A program made the translations under genes and the position numbers. Positions 52,930 through 64,000 of a stretch of 64,000 bases of DNA are shown one piece after another. Origin of the DNA: Dama dama (lineage: Eukaryota; Chordata; Mammalia; Artiodactyla; Cervidae); assembly GCF_033118175.1 (NCBI RefSeq), contig NW_026870907.1:248001-312000 (forward strand), written 5' to 3'. The notes under the pieces are model-generated. The model worked only from the letters and a program-made list of their open reading frames with translations, made no database searches and was not told the DNA's origin. Numbering within the stretch: position 1 is the stretch's first letter; each line of letters starts with the position of its first letter.

Positions 52930-55900
52930 ACTTGAGACAGTGATCTTGGGTTTTCTCTGGAGTGCCATCCAGGAAATCAAGGCTCCATTCACGTTTGATG
53001 TGGAACACGGAATTGCTCTGCACGCAGTGTAGGGGAATCGGGCCTCATCTCGCGGCGAGGGGGAAGTCTCATGGTTTTTCTCGAGTTGCGGCCGGAACCT
53101 GGGGTATATTCTCGAGTTACGACGGGGAGGGCCCTTCCAGACACGTGTTTGTTCAGCGACGTCAGGACTCCTGCCTAGGTGCGAGGGACACCTCGGGATT
53201 CTCCTCGAGTCATGGCTTGGCAATTGGGACGCGTATCCACGTGAGGCGGGAGACCCAGGGTCCCTTTCCACGTGCCACAGGGATCCTGGGACTCCTATCC
53301 ATTTTCAAGAGGAGTCAGGCATCGTCTCCTTTGAGAGCATTGATCTCCGTGGACCTCTCGAGTTTTCAAAGTATGTGAGGCCTCCGGTCGCGATGAGGCG
53401 GAGGACTGGGTCTTTCTCTGTGGTCTCCACAGCGGATTCAGACATCCCTTCTTCTTGGGAGATGCAAGACGAGCCTGCATTCAATTCACTGCAGGGATAT
53501 CCGGCCTTACTTCGAGTCAGAGCATCTCGGTGTCCATTCCACTTGAGGCCACAAACTCAGGGTACCTCTCACATACATGTAGCTGAGAGAAGCCTCCTCT
53601 TGTGGTGCTTGTGAAAAGTTGGTCTTCCTCTTGAGTCGAAGCCAGGGACTAAGCTCTCATCTCGAGTTGATTTGGGGTCCACGGAGCCCTTTCGTGTTGC
53701 TCCAGTGACCTCAGGATCCCTCTAGACTTGAGACAGTGATCTTGGGTTTTCTCTGGAGTGCCATCAAGGAAATCAAGGCTCCTTTCACGTTTGATGTGGA
53801 ACACGGAATTCCTCTGCACGCAGTGCAGGGGAATCGGCCATCATCTCGCGGCGAGGGGGATGTCTCATGGATTTTCTTGAGTTCCGCCCGGAACCTGGGG
53901 TATATTCTGGAGTTACGACGGGGAGGGCCCTTCCAGACACGTGTTTGTTCAGCGACGTCAGGACTCCTGCCTAGGTGCGAGGGACACCTCGGGATTCTCC
54001 TCGAGTCTTGGCATGGCAATTGGGACGCGGCTCCACGTGAGGTGGGAGACCCAGTGTCCCTTTCCACGTACCACAGGGATCCTGGGACTTCTATCCATTT
54101 GCAAGAGGAGTCAGGCCTCGTCTCCTTTGGAAGCATTGATCTCCGCGGACCTCTCGAGTTTTCAAAGGATGTGAGGCCTCCGGTCGCGTTGAGGCGGAGG
54201 ATTTGGTCTTTCTCTGTGGTCTCCACAGGGGATTCAGACATCCCTTCGTCTTCGGAGATGCAAGACGAGCCTGCATTCAATTCACTGCAGGCATATCCGG
54301 CCTTACTTCGAGTCAGAGCATCTCGGTGTTCATTCCACTTGAGGCCACAAACTCAGGGTCCCTCTCACATATCTGTAGCTGAGAGAAGCCTCCTCTTGAG
54401 GTGCTTGTGGAAAGTTGGTATTCCTCTTGAGTCGAAGCCAGGGACTAAGCTCTCATCTCGAGTTGATTTGGGGTACACGGAGCCCTTTCGTTTTGCTCCA
54501 GTGACCTCAGGATCCCTCTAGACTTGAGACAGTGATCTTGGGTTTTCTCTGGAGTGCCATCAAGGAAATCAAGGCTCCTTTCACGTTTGATGTGGAACAC
54601 GGAATTGCTCTGCACGCAGTGCAGGGGAATCAGGCCTCATCTCGCGGCGAGGGGGAAGTGTCATGGTTTTTCTCGAGTTGCGGCCGGAACCTGGGGTATA
54701 TTCTCGAGTTACGACGGGGAGGTCCCTTCCAGACACGTGTTTGTTCAGCGACGTCAGGACTCCTGCCTAGGTGCGAGGGACACCTCGGGATTCTCCTCGA
54801 GTCTTGGCATGGCAATTGGGACGCGTCTCCACGTGAGGCGGGAGACCCAGGGTCCCTTTCCACGTGCCACAGGGATCCTGGGACTCCTATCCATTTTCAA
54901 GAGGAGTGAGGCATCGTCTCCTTTGGAAGCATTGATCTCCGCGGACCTCTCGAGTTTTCAAAGGATGTGAGGCCTCCGGTCGCGTGGAGTCGGACGACTA
55001 GGTCTTTCTCTGTGGTCTCCACAGGGGATTCAGACATCCCTTCGTCTTCGGAGATGCAAGACGAGCCTGCATTCCATTCACTGCAGGCATATCCGGCATA
55101 TTCGAGTCAGAGCATCTCGGTGTCCATTCCACTTGAGGCCACAAACTCAATGTCCCTCTCACATACCGGTAGCTTAGAGAAGCCTCCTCTTGATGTGCTT
55201 GTGGAAAGTTGGTATTCCTCTTCAGACGAAGCCAGGGACTAAGCTCTCATCCCGAGTTGATTCGGGGTCCACGGAGCCTTTTCGTGTTGCTCCAGTGACC
55301 TCAGGATCCCTCTAGACTTGAGACAGTGATCTTGGGTTTTCTCTGGAGTGCCATCAAGGAAATCAAGGCTCCTTTCACGTTTGATGTGGAACACGGAATT
55401 GCTCTGCACGCAGTGCAGGGGCATCGGGCCTCATCTCGCGGCGAGGGGGAAGTCTCATATTTTTTCTCGAGTTGCGGCCGGAACCTGATTTATATTCTCG
55501 AGTTAAGACGGGGAGGTCCCTTCCAGGCACGTGTTTGTTCAGCGACGTCATGACTCCTACCTAGGTGCGAGGAACACCTCGGGATTCTCCTCGAGTCTTG
55601 GCATGGCAATTGGGACGCGTCTCCACGTGAGGCGGGAGACCCAGGATCCCTTTCCACGTGCCATAGGGATCCTGGGACTCCTATCCATTTTCAAGAGGAG
55701 TCAGGCATCGTCTCCTTTGGAAGCATTGATCTGCCCGGACCTCTCGAGTTTTCAAAGGATGTGAGGCCTCCGTTCGCGTTGAGGCGGAGGACTAGGTCTT
55801 TCTCTGTGGTCTCCACAGGGGATTCAGACTTCCCTTCGTCTTGGGAGATGCAAGATGAGCCTGCATTCAATTCACAGCAGGGATATCCGGCCTTACTTCA

Positions 55901-56111
55901 AATCAGAGAATCTCGGTGTCCATTCCACTTGAGGCCACAAACTCAGGGTCCCTCTCACATACCTGTAGCTGAGAAAAGCCTCCTCTTGAGGTGCTTGTGG
56001 AAAGTTGGTATTCCTCTTGAGTCGAAGCCAGGGACTAAGCTCTCATCTCGAGTTGATTTGGGGTCCACGGAGCCCTTTCGTGTTGCTCCAGTGACCTCAG
56101 GATCCCTCTAG
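52930..56111 (+). repeat. 4-monomer unit, copy 1 (3,182 bp)
   Basis: Landmarks are at 52,962, 53,758, 54,554 and 55,348. The four monomer types are recognisable. Type 1 has 'ccatccaggaaatc' and 'gtcatggcttgg'. Type 2 has 'gagttccgcccgg' and 'gatgtctcatgg'. Type 3 has 'ggaatcaggcc' and 'gtggagtcggacg'. Type 4 has 'tctcatattttttc' and 'cctgatttatattc'. The unit is repeated immediately downstream at a constant offset of 3,182 bp. Confidence 0.9.
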
Positions 56112-59100
56112 TCTTGAGACAGTGATCTTGGGTTTTCTCTGGAGTGCCATCCAGGAAATCAAGGCTCCATTCACGTTTGATGTGGAACACGGAATTGCTC
56201 TGCACGCAGTGTAGGGGAATCGGGCCTCATCTCGCGGCGAGGGGGAAGTCTCATGGTTTTTCTCGAGTTGCGGCCGGAACCTGGGGTATATTCTCGAGTT
56301 ACGACGGGGAGGGCCCTTCCAGACACGTGTTTGTTCAGCGACGTCAGGACTCCTGCCTAGGTGCGAGGGACACCTCGGGATTCTCCTCGAGTCATGGCTT
56401 GGCAATTGGGACGCGTATCCACGTGAGGCGGGAGACCCAGGGTCCCTTTCCACGTGCCACAGGGATCCTGGGACTCCTATCCATTTTCAAGAGGAGTCAG
56501 GCATCGTCTCCTTTGAGAGCATTGATCTCCGTGGACCTCTCGAGTTTTCAAAGTATGTGAGGCCTCCGGTCGCGATGAGGCGGAGGACTGGGTCTTTCTC
56601 TGTGGTCTCCACAGCGGATTCAGACATCCCTTCTTCTTGGGAGATGCAAGACGAGCCTGCATTCAATTCACTGCAGGGATATCCGGCCTTACTTCGAGTC
56701 AGAGCATCTCGGTGTCCATTCCACTTGAGGCCACAAACTCAGGGTACCTCTCACATACATGTAGCTGAGAGAAGCCTCCTCTTGTGGTGCTTGTGAAAAG
56801 TTGGTCTTCCTCTTGAGTCGAAGCCAGGGACTAAGCTCTCATCTCGAGTTGATTTGGGGTCCACGGAGCCCTTTCGTGTTGCTCCAGTGACCTCAGGATC
56901 CCTCTAGACTTGAGACAGTGATCTTGGGTTTTCTCTGGAGTGCCATCAAGGAAATCAAGGCTCCTTTCACGTTTGATGTGGAACACGGAATTCCTCTGCA
57001 CGCAGTGCAGGGGAATCGGCCATCATCTCGCGGCGAGGGGGATGTCTCATGGATTTTCTTGAGTTCCGCCCGGAACCTGGGGTATATTCTGGAGTTACGA
57101 CGGGGAGGGCCCTTCCAGACACGTGTTTGTTCAGCGACGTCAGGACTCCTGCCTAGGTGCGAGGGACACCTCGGGATTCTCCTCGAGTCTTGGCATGGCA
57201 ATTGGGACGCGGCTCCACGTGAGGTGGGAGACCCAGTGTCCCTTTCCACGTACCACAGGGATCCTGGGACTTCTATCCATTTGCAAGAGGAGTCAGGCCT
57301 CGTCTCCTTTGGAAGCATTTATCTCCGCGGACCTCTCGAGTTTTCAAAGGATGTGAGGCCTCCGGTCGCGTTGAGGCGGAGGATTTGGTCTTTCTCTGTG
57401 GTCTCCACAGGGGATTCAGACATCCCTTCGTCTTCGGAGATGCAAGACGAGCCTGCATTCAATTCACTGCAGGCATATCCGGCCTTACTTCGAGTCAGAG
57501 CATCTCGGTGTTCATTCCACTTGAGGCCACAAACTCAGGGTCCCTCTCACATATCTGTAGCTGAGAGAAGCCTCCTCTTGAGGTGCTTGTGGAAAGTTGG
57601 TATTCCTCTTGAGTCGAAGCCAGGGACTAAGCTCTCATCTCGAGTTGATTTGGGGTACACGGAGCCCTTTCGTTTTGCTCCAGTGACCTCAGGATCCCTC
57701 TAGACTTGAGACAGTGATCTTGGGTTTTCTCTGGAGTGCCATCAAGGAAATCAAGGCTCCTTTCACGTTTGATGTGGAACACGGAATTGCTCTGCACGCA
57801 GTGCAGGGGAATCAGGCCTCATCTCGCGGCGAGGGGGAAGTGTCATGGTTTTTCTCGAGTTGCGGCCGGAACCTGGGGTATATTCTCGAGTTACGACGGG
57901 GAGGTCCCTTCCAGACACGTGTTTGTTCAGCGACGTCAGGACTCCTGCCTAGGTGCGAGGGACACCTCGGGATTCTCCTCGAGTCTTGGCATGGCAATTG
58001 GGACGCGTCTCCACGTGAGGCGGGAGACCCAGGGTCCCTTTCCACGTGCCACAGGGATCCTGGGACTCCTATCCATTTTCAAGAGGAGTGAGGCATCGTC
58101 TCCTTTGGAAGCATTGATCTCCGCGGACCTCTCGAGTTTTCAAAGGATGTGAGGCCTCCGGTCGCGTGGAGTCGGACGACTAGGTCTTTCTCTGTGGTCT
58201 CCACAGGGGATTCAGACATCCCTTCGTCTTCGGAGATGCAAGACGAGCCTGCATTCCATTCACTGCAGGCATATCCGGCATATTCGAGTCAGAGCATCTC
58301 GGTGTCCATTCCACTTGAGGCCACAAACTCAATGTCCCTCTCACATACCGGTAGCTTAGAGAAGCCTCCTCTTGATGTGCTTGTGGAAAGTTGGTATTCC
58401 TCTTCAGACGAAGCCAGGGACTAAGCTCTCATCCCGAGTTGATTCGGGGTCCACGGAGCCTTTTCGTGTTGCTCCAGTGACCTCAGGATCCCTCTAGACT
58501 TGAGACAGTGATCTTGGGTTTTCTCTGGAGTGCCATCAAGGAAATCAAGGCTCCTTTCACGTTTGATGTGGAACACGGAATTGCTCTGCACGCAGTGCAG
58601 GGGCATCGGGCCTCATCTCGCGGCGAGGGGGAAGTCTCATATTTTTTCTCGAGTTGCGGCCGGAACCTGATTTATATTCTCGAGTTAAGACGGGGAGGTC
58701 CCTTCCAGGCACGTGTTTGTTCAGCGACGTCATGACTCCTACCTAGGTGCGAGGAACACCTCGGGATTCTCCTCGAGTCTTGGCATGGCAATTGGGACGC
58801 GTCTCCACGTGAGGCGGGAGACCCAGGATCCCTTTCCACGTGCCATAGGGATCCTGGGACTCCTATCCATTTTCAAGAGGAGTCAGGCATCGTCTCCTTT
58901 GGAAGAATTGATCTGCCCGGACCTCTCGAGTTTTCAAAGGATGTGAGGCCTCCGTTCGCGTTGAGGCGGAGGACTAGGTCTTTCTCTGTGGTCTCCACAG
59001 GGGATTCAGACTTCCCTTCGTCTTGGGAGATGCAAGATGAGCCTGCATTCAATTCACAGCAGGGATATCCGGCCTTACTTCAAATCAGAGAATCTCGGTG

Positions 59101-59293
59101 TCCATTCCACTTGAGGCCACAAACTCAGGGTCCCTCTCACATACCTGTAGCTGAGAAAAGCCTCCTCTTGAGGTGCTTGTGGAAAGTTGGTATTCCTCTT
59201 GAGTCGAAGCCAGGGACTAAGCTCTCATCTCGAGTTGATTTGGGGTCCACGGAGCCCTTTCGTGTTGCTCCAGTGACCTCAGGATCCCTCTAG
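56112..59293 (+). repeat. 4-monomer unit, copy 2 (3,182 bp), nearly identical to copy 1
   Basis: Same four monomer types in the same order as the preceding copy, with landmarks at 56,144, 56,940, 57,736 and 58,530. Internally I noticed only two differences over 3.2 kb: G at 54,138 is T at 57,320, and C at 55,724 is A at 58,906. A further difference at the copy edge, 'tagactt' at 52,927 against 'tagtctt' at 56,110 and 59,292, marks the duplication boundary. This is the youngest duplication visible in the window, unless it is an assembly artefact. Confidence 0.9.
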
Positions 59294-62200
59294 TCTTGAG
59301 ACAGTGATCTTGGGTTTTCTCTGGAGTGCCATCAAGGAAATCAAGGCTCCTTTCACGTTTGATGTGGAACACGGAATTGCTCTGCACGCAGTGCAGGGGA
59401 ATCGGGCCTCATGTCACGGCGAGGGGGAAGTCTCATATTTTTTCTCGAGTTGCGGCCGAAACCTGATTTATATTCTCGAGTTACGACGGGGAGGTCCCTT
59501 CCAGACACCTGTTTGTTCAGCGACGTCAGGACTCCTGCCTAGGTGTGAGGGACACCTCGGGATTCTCCTCGAGTCTTGGCATGGCAATTGGGACGCGTCT
59601 CCACGAGAGGCGGGAGACCCAGGGTCCCTTTCCACGTGCCACAGGGATCCTGGGACTCCTATCCATTTTCAAGAGGAGTCAGGCATCGTCTCCTTTGGAA
59701 GCATTGATCTCCGTGGACCTGTTGAGTTTTCAAAGGATGTGAGGCCTCCGTTCGCGTTGAGGCGGAGGACTAGGTCTTTCTCTGTGGTCTCCGCAGGGGA
59801 TTCAGACATCCCTTCGTCTTGGGGGATGCAAGACTAGCCTGCATTCAATTCACTGCAGGGATATCCGGCCTTACTTCGAGTCAGAGCATCTCGGTGTCCA
59901 TTCCACTTGAGGCCACAAACTCAGGGTCCCTCTCACATACCTGTAGCTGAAAAAAGCCTCCTCTTGATGTGCTTGTGGAAATTTGGTATTCCTCTTGAGT
60001 CGAAGCCAGGGACTAAGCTCTCATCTCGAGTTGATTTGGGGTCCACGGAGCCCTTTCGTGTTGCTCCAGTGACCTCAGGATCCCTCTAGACTTGAGACAG
60101 TGATCTTGGGTTTTCTCTGGAGTGCCATCAAGGAAATCAAGGCTCCTTTCACGTTTGATGTGGAAAACCGAATTGCTCTGCACGCAGTGCAGGGGAATCG
60201 GCCATCATCTCGCGGCGAGGGGGATGTCTCATGGATTTTCTTGAGTTCCGCCCGGAACCTGGGGTATATTCTCGAGTTACGACGGGGAGGGCCCTTCCAG
60301 ACAAGTGTTTGTTCAGCGACGTCAAGACTCCTGCCTAGGTGCGAGGGACACCTCGGGATTCTCCTCGAGTCTTGGCATGGCAATTGGGACGCGGCTCCAC
60401 GTGAGGCGGGGGTCCCAGTGTCCCTTTCCACGTACCACAGGGATCCTGGGACTTCTATCCATTTGCAAGAGGAGTCAGGCCTCGTCTCCTTTGGAAGCAT
60501 TGATCTGCCCGGACCTCTCGAGTTTTCAAAGGATGTGAGGCCTCCGTTCGCGTTGAGGCGGAGGACTAGGTCTTTCTCTGTGGTCTCCACACGGGATTCA
60601 GACATCCCTTCGTCTTGGGAGATGCAAGATGAGCCTGCATTCAATTCACAGCAGGGATATCCGGCCTTACTTCAAGTCAGAGAATCTCGGTGTCCGTTCC
60701 ACTTGATTCCACAAACTCAGGGTCCTTCTCACATACCTGTAGCTGAGAAAAGCCTCCTCTTGAGGTGCTTGTGGAAAGTTGGTATACCTCTTGAGTCGAA
60801 GCCTGGGAAAAGCTCTCATCTCGAGTTGATTTGGGGTCCACGGAGCCCTTTCGTGTTGCTCCAGTGACCTCAGGATCCCTCTAGACTTGAGACAGTGATC
60901 TTGGGTTTTCTCTGGAGTGCCATCAAGGAAATCAAGGCTCCTTTCACGTTTGATGTGGAACACGGAATTGCTCTGCACGCAGTGCAGGGGAATCAGGCCT
61001 CATCTCGCGGCGAGGGGGAAGTGTCATGGTTTGTCTCGAGTTGCGGCCGGAACCTGGGGTATATTCTCGAGTTACGACGGGGAGGGCCCTTCCAGACACG
61101 TGTTTGTTCAGCGACGTCAGGACTCCTGCCTAGGTGCGAGGAACACCTCGGGATTCTCCTCGAGTCTTGGCATGGCAATTGGGACGCGTCTCCACGTGAG
61201 GCGGGAGACCCAGTGTCCCTTTCCACGTGCCACAGGGATCCTGGGACTCCTATCCATTTTCAAGAGGAGTGAGGCATCGTCTCCTTTGGAAGCATTGATC
61301 TGCGCGGACCTCTCGAGTTTTCAAAGGGTGTGAGGCCTCCGGTCGCGTGGAGTCGGACGACTAGGTCTTTCTCTGTGGTCTCCACAGGGGATTCAGACAT
61401 CCCTTCGTCTTCGGAGATGCAAGACGAGCCTGCATTCCATTCACTGCAGGCATATCCGGCCTTACTTCGAGTCAGAGCATCTCGGTGTCCATTCCACTTG
61501 AGGCCACAAACTCAATGTCCCTCTCACATACCTGTAGCTTAGAGAAGCCTCCTCTTGATGTGCCTGTGGAAAGTTGGTATTCCTCTTCAGACGAAGCCAG
61601 GGACTAAGCTCTCATCCCGAGTTGATTTGGGGTCCACGGAGCCCTTTCGTGTTGCTCCAGTGACCTCAGGATCCCTCTAGACTTGAGACAGTGATCTTGG
61701 GTTTTCTCTGGAGTGCCATCAAGGAAATCAAGGCTCCTTTCACGTTTGATGTGGAACACGGAATTGCTCTGCACGCAGTGCAGGGGCATCGGGCCTCATC
61801 TCGCGGCGAGGGGGAAGTCTCATATTTTTTCTCGAGTTGCGGCCGGAACCTGATTTATATTCTCGAGTTAAGACGGGGAGGTCCCTTCCAGGCACGTGTT
61901 TGTTCAGCGACGTCATGACTCCTGCCTAGGTGCGAGGGACACCTCGGGATTCTCCTCGAGTCTTGGCATGGCAATTGGGACGCGTCTCCAAGTGAGGCGG
62001 GAGACCCAGGGTCCCTTTCCACGTGCCACAGGGATCCTGGGACTCCTATCCATTTTCAAGAGGAGGCAGGCATCGTCTGCTTTGGAAGCACTGATCTCCG
62101 CGGACCTCTCGAGTTTTCAAAGGATGTGAGGCCTCCGGTCGCTTTGAGGCGGAGGACTAGGTCTTTCTCTGTGGTCTCCACAGGGGATTCAGACATCCCT

Positions 62201-62465
62201 TCGTCTTCGGAGATGCAAGACGGGCCTGCATTCAATTCACTGCAGGGATATCCGGCCTTACTTCCAGTCAGAGCATCTCGGTGTCCATTCCACTTGAGGC
62301 CACAAACTCAGGGTCCCTCTCACATATCTGTAGCTGAGAGAAGCCTCCTCTTGAGGTGCTTGTGGAAAGTTGGTATTCCTCTTGAGTCCAAGCCAGGGAC
62401 TAAGCTCTCATCTCGAGTTGATTTGGGGTCCACGGAGAACTTTCGTGTTGCTACAGTGACCTCAG
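59294..62465 (+). repeat. 4-monomer unit, shuffled third copy
   Basis: Four further monomers (landmarks 59,326, 60,122, 60,917 and 61,713) follow the 4-monomer register at offset 3,181-3,183 but are mosaics. The first is largely type 4 ('tctcatattttttc', 'ccgttcgcgttgagg') where type 1 is expected. The second starts as type 2 ('gagttccgcccgg') and turns into type 4 near 60,505 ('gatctgcccggacc', 'gagaaaagcc'). The third is type 3 and the fourth type 4. It is an older or rearranged relative of copies 1 and 2. Confidence 0.8.
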
Positions 62466-64000
62466 GATCCCTCTAGACTTGAGACAGTGATCTTGGGTTT
62501 TCTCTGCAGTGCCATCAAGGAAATCAAGGCTCCTTTCACGTTTGATGTGGAACACGGAATTGCTCTGCACGCAGTGCAGGGGAATCAGGCCTCATCTCGC
62601 GGCGAGGGGGAAGTCTCATGCTTTTTCTCGAGTTGCGGCCAGAACCTGGGGTATATTCTCGAGTTACGACGGGGAGGGCCCTTCCAGACACGTGTTTGTT
62701 CAGCGACGTCAGGACACCTGCCTAGGTGCGAGGGACACCTCGGGATTCTCCTCGCGTCTTTGCATTGCAATTGGGACGCGTCTCCACGTGAGCCGGGAGA
62801 CCCAGGGTCCCTTTGCACGTGCCAGAGATATCCTGGGACTCCTATCCATTTTCAAGAGGAGTCAGGCATCGTCTCCTTCGGAAGTATTGATCTCAGCGGA
62901 CCTCTCGAGTTTTCAAAGGATATGAGGCCTCCGGTCGCGAGGAGGCGGAGGACTAGGTCTTTCTCTGTGGTCTCCACAGGGGATTCAGATATCCCTTCCT
63001 CTTGGGAGATGCAAGACGAGCCTGCATTCAATTCACTGCAGGGATATCTGGCCTTACTTCGAGTCAGAGCATCTAGGTGTCCATTCCACTTGAGGCCACA
63101 AACTCAGGGTCCCTCTCACATACCTGTAGCTGAGAGAAGCCTCCTCTTGAGGTGCTTGTGGAAAGTTGGCATTCCTCTTGAGTCGAAGCCAGGGACTAAG
63201 CTCTCATCTCGAGTTGATTTGTGGTCCACGGAGAACTTTCGTGTTGCTACAGTGACCTCAGGATCCCTCTAGACTTGAGACAGTGATCTTGGGTTTTCTC
63301 TGGAGTGCCATCAAGGAAATCAAGGCTCCTTTCACGTTTGATGTGGAACACGGAATTGCTCTGCATGCAGTGCAGGGGAATCGGGCCTCATCTTGCCGCG
63401 AGGGGGAAGTCTCATGGTTTTTCTCGAGTTGCGGCCGGAACCTGGGGTATATTCTGGAGTTACGACGGGGAGGGCCCTTCCAGACACGTGTTTGTTCAGC
63501 GACGTCAGGACTCCTGCCTAGGTGCGAGGGACACCTCGGGATTCTCCTCGAGTCTTGGAATGGCAATTGGGACGCGTCTCCACGTGAGGCGGGAGACCCA
63601 GGGTCCCTTTCCACGTGCCACAGGGATCCTTGGACTCCTATCCATTTTCAAGAGGAGTCAGGCATCGTCTCCTTTGGAAGCATTGATCTCCGCGGACCTC
63701 TCGAGTTTTCAAAGGATTAGAGGCCTCCGGTCGCGATGAGGCGGAGAACTAGGTTTTCTCTCTGGTCTCCACAGTGGATTCAGACATCCCTTCGTCTTGG
63801 GAGATGCAAGACGAGCCTGCATTCAATTCACAGCAGGGATATCCGGCCTTACTTCGAGTCAGAGCATCACAGTGTCCATTGCACTTGAGGCCACAAACTC
63901 AGGGTTTCTCTCACATACCTGTATCTCAGAGAAGCCTCCTCTTGAGGTGCTTGTGGAAAGTTGGTATTCCTCTAGAGTAGAAGCCAGGGACGAAGCTCTC
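62466..64000 (+). repeat. Terminal monomers of the window
   Basis: One complete monomer (landmark 62,509) and most of a second (63,305). Both are ordinary satellite monomers with scattered variants, such as 'gagaactttcg' near 62,435 and 63,230. The window ends inside the second, so the array continues to the right. Confidence 0.85.

Larger units (their letters stand above)
1..64000 (+). repeat. Tandem satellite array, ~796-bp monomer (ruminant satellite I-like)
   Basis: Direct head-to-tail repeats fill the window with no interruption. The landmark GTG (or variant) of 'gtgccatcaagg' lies at 496, 1290, 2086, 2882, 3678, 4472, 5265, 6060, 6855, 7649, 8444, 9238, 10032, 10827, 11621, 12417, 13212, 14005, 14800, 15595, 16390, 17186, 17982, 18778, 19565, 20361, 21154, 21949, 22744, 23539, 24332, 25128, 25923, 26718, 27513, 28308, 29104, 29900, 30696, 31492, 32285, 33080, 33875, 34670, 35463, 36259, 37052, 37847, 38642, 39437, 40230, 41024, 41819, 42615, 43411, 44207, 45003, 45799, 46595, 47391, 48187, 48987, 49783, 50577, 51371, 52166, 52962, 53758, 54554, 55348, 56144, 56940, 57736, 58530, 59326, 60122, 60917, 61713, 62509 and 63305. 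Spacing is 787-800 bp. The 31-bp substructure matches what is known of pecoran satellite I; that family name is inference from architecture, not from an alignment. Expected role is structural centromeric or pericentromeric heterochromatin. Confidence 0.97.

Noticed and set aside
1..64000. CRISPR array, because of about 31-bp periodicity.
   Set aside because: The 31-bp units are contiguous and diverged from each other, with no alternation of identical repeats and unique spacers, and the 796-bp unit as a whole repeats. There are no cas genes. This is satellite substructure.
1..64000. Ribosomal DNA or another tandem gene cluster.
   Set aside because: No rRNA, tRNA, 5S, histone or snRNA motif is recognisable, and the unit is built entirely of 31-bp subrepeats.
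1..64000. CENP-B box in the monomer.
   Set aside because: The closest candidates around 'cttcgagtcagagcat' and 'tttcgtgttgctcc' lack the required A and/or CGGG positions of the core nTTCGnnnnAnnCGGGn. No convincing match was seen on either strand of the consensus.
1..64000. Assignment to a named species or to cattle specifically.
   Set aside because: The 796-bp length and 31-bp subunits fit satellite I of several pecoran ruminants. Cattle satellite I has a longer 1.4-kb monomer. Without an alignment to reference satellites the species cannot be decided.

Overview
The whole window is one uninterrupted tandem satellite DNA array. I found no gene, RNA gene, transposon or unique sequence in it. 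A monomer of about 796 bp repeats head to tail on one strand. A fixed landmark (the GTG of the 'gtgccatcaagg' segment, or its variant) recurs 80 times from 496 to 63,305, a mean spacing of 795 bp. Both window ends cut through a monomer, so the array continues on both sides.

Each monomer is built from 26 diverged subrepeats of 31 bp, two of them shortened to 29 and 23 bp, and 24 x 31 + 29 + 23 = 796. The phase is visible from recurring CTCGAG, CACGTG and GGATCC hexamers at equivalent subrepeat positions. From established knowledge, a monomer of about 0.8 kb made of 31-bp subrepeats is the signature of the pecoran ruminant centromeric satellite I family (0.8-1 kb in sheep, goat and deer; 1.4 kb in cattle). 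I therefore infer pericentromeric or centromeric heterochromatin of a ruminant, closer in length to the caprine/cervid forms than to cattle. I could not align to a reference, so the species is open.

The layout is a mosaic of longer-period duplications. 1-1,830 reappears at 10,332-12,150 (13 monomers away). 1,831-10,331 is heterogeneous with short local duplications. 14,570-25,690 (block A) and 25,691-36,810 (block B) are two adjacent copies of an 11.1-kb, 14-monomer higher-order unit. 36,811 to about 40,200 (block C) is a third, partial copy that starts out of phase. 40,201-52,929 is mixed monomers with weaker 3-monomer echoes. 52,930-56,111 and 56,112-59,293 are two almost identical copies of a 4-monomer, 3,182-bp unit, followed by an older shuffled copy to about 62,465.

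Nothing here acts as a gene system. Many reading frames stay open for 60-261 codons only because the same stop-poor monomer is repeated. Since 796 = 3 x 265 + 1, a frame moves by one register per monomer and soon meets the conserved TAG in 'ccctctagac'. The interest lies in array evolution: unequal exchange, hybrid monomers, a conserved dyad, and high CpG content.
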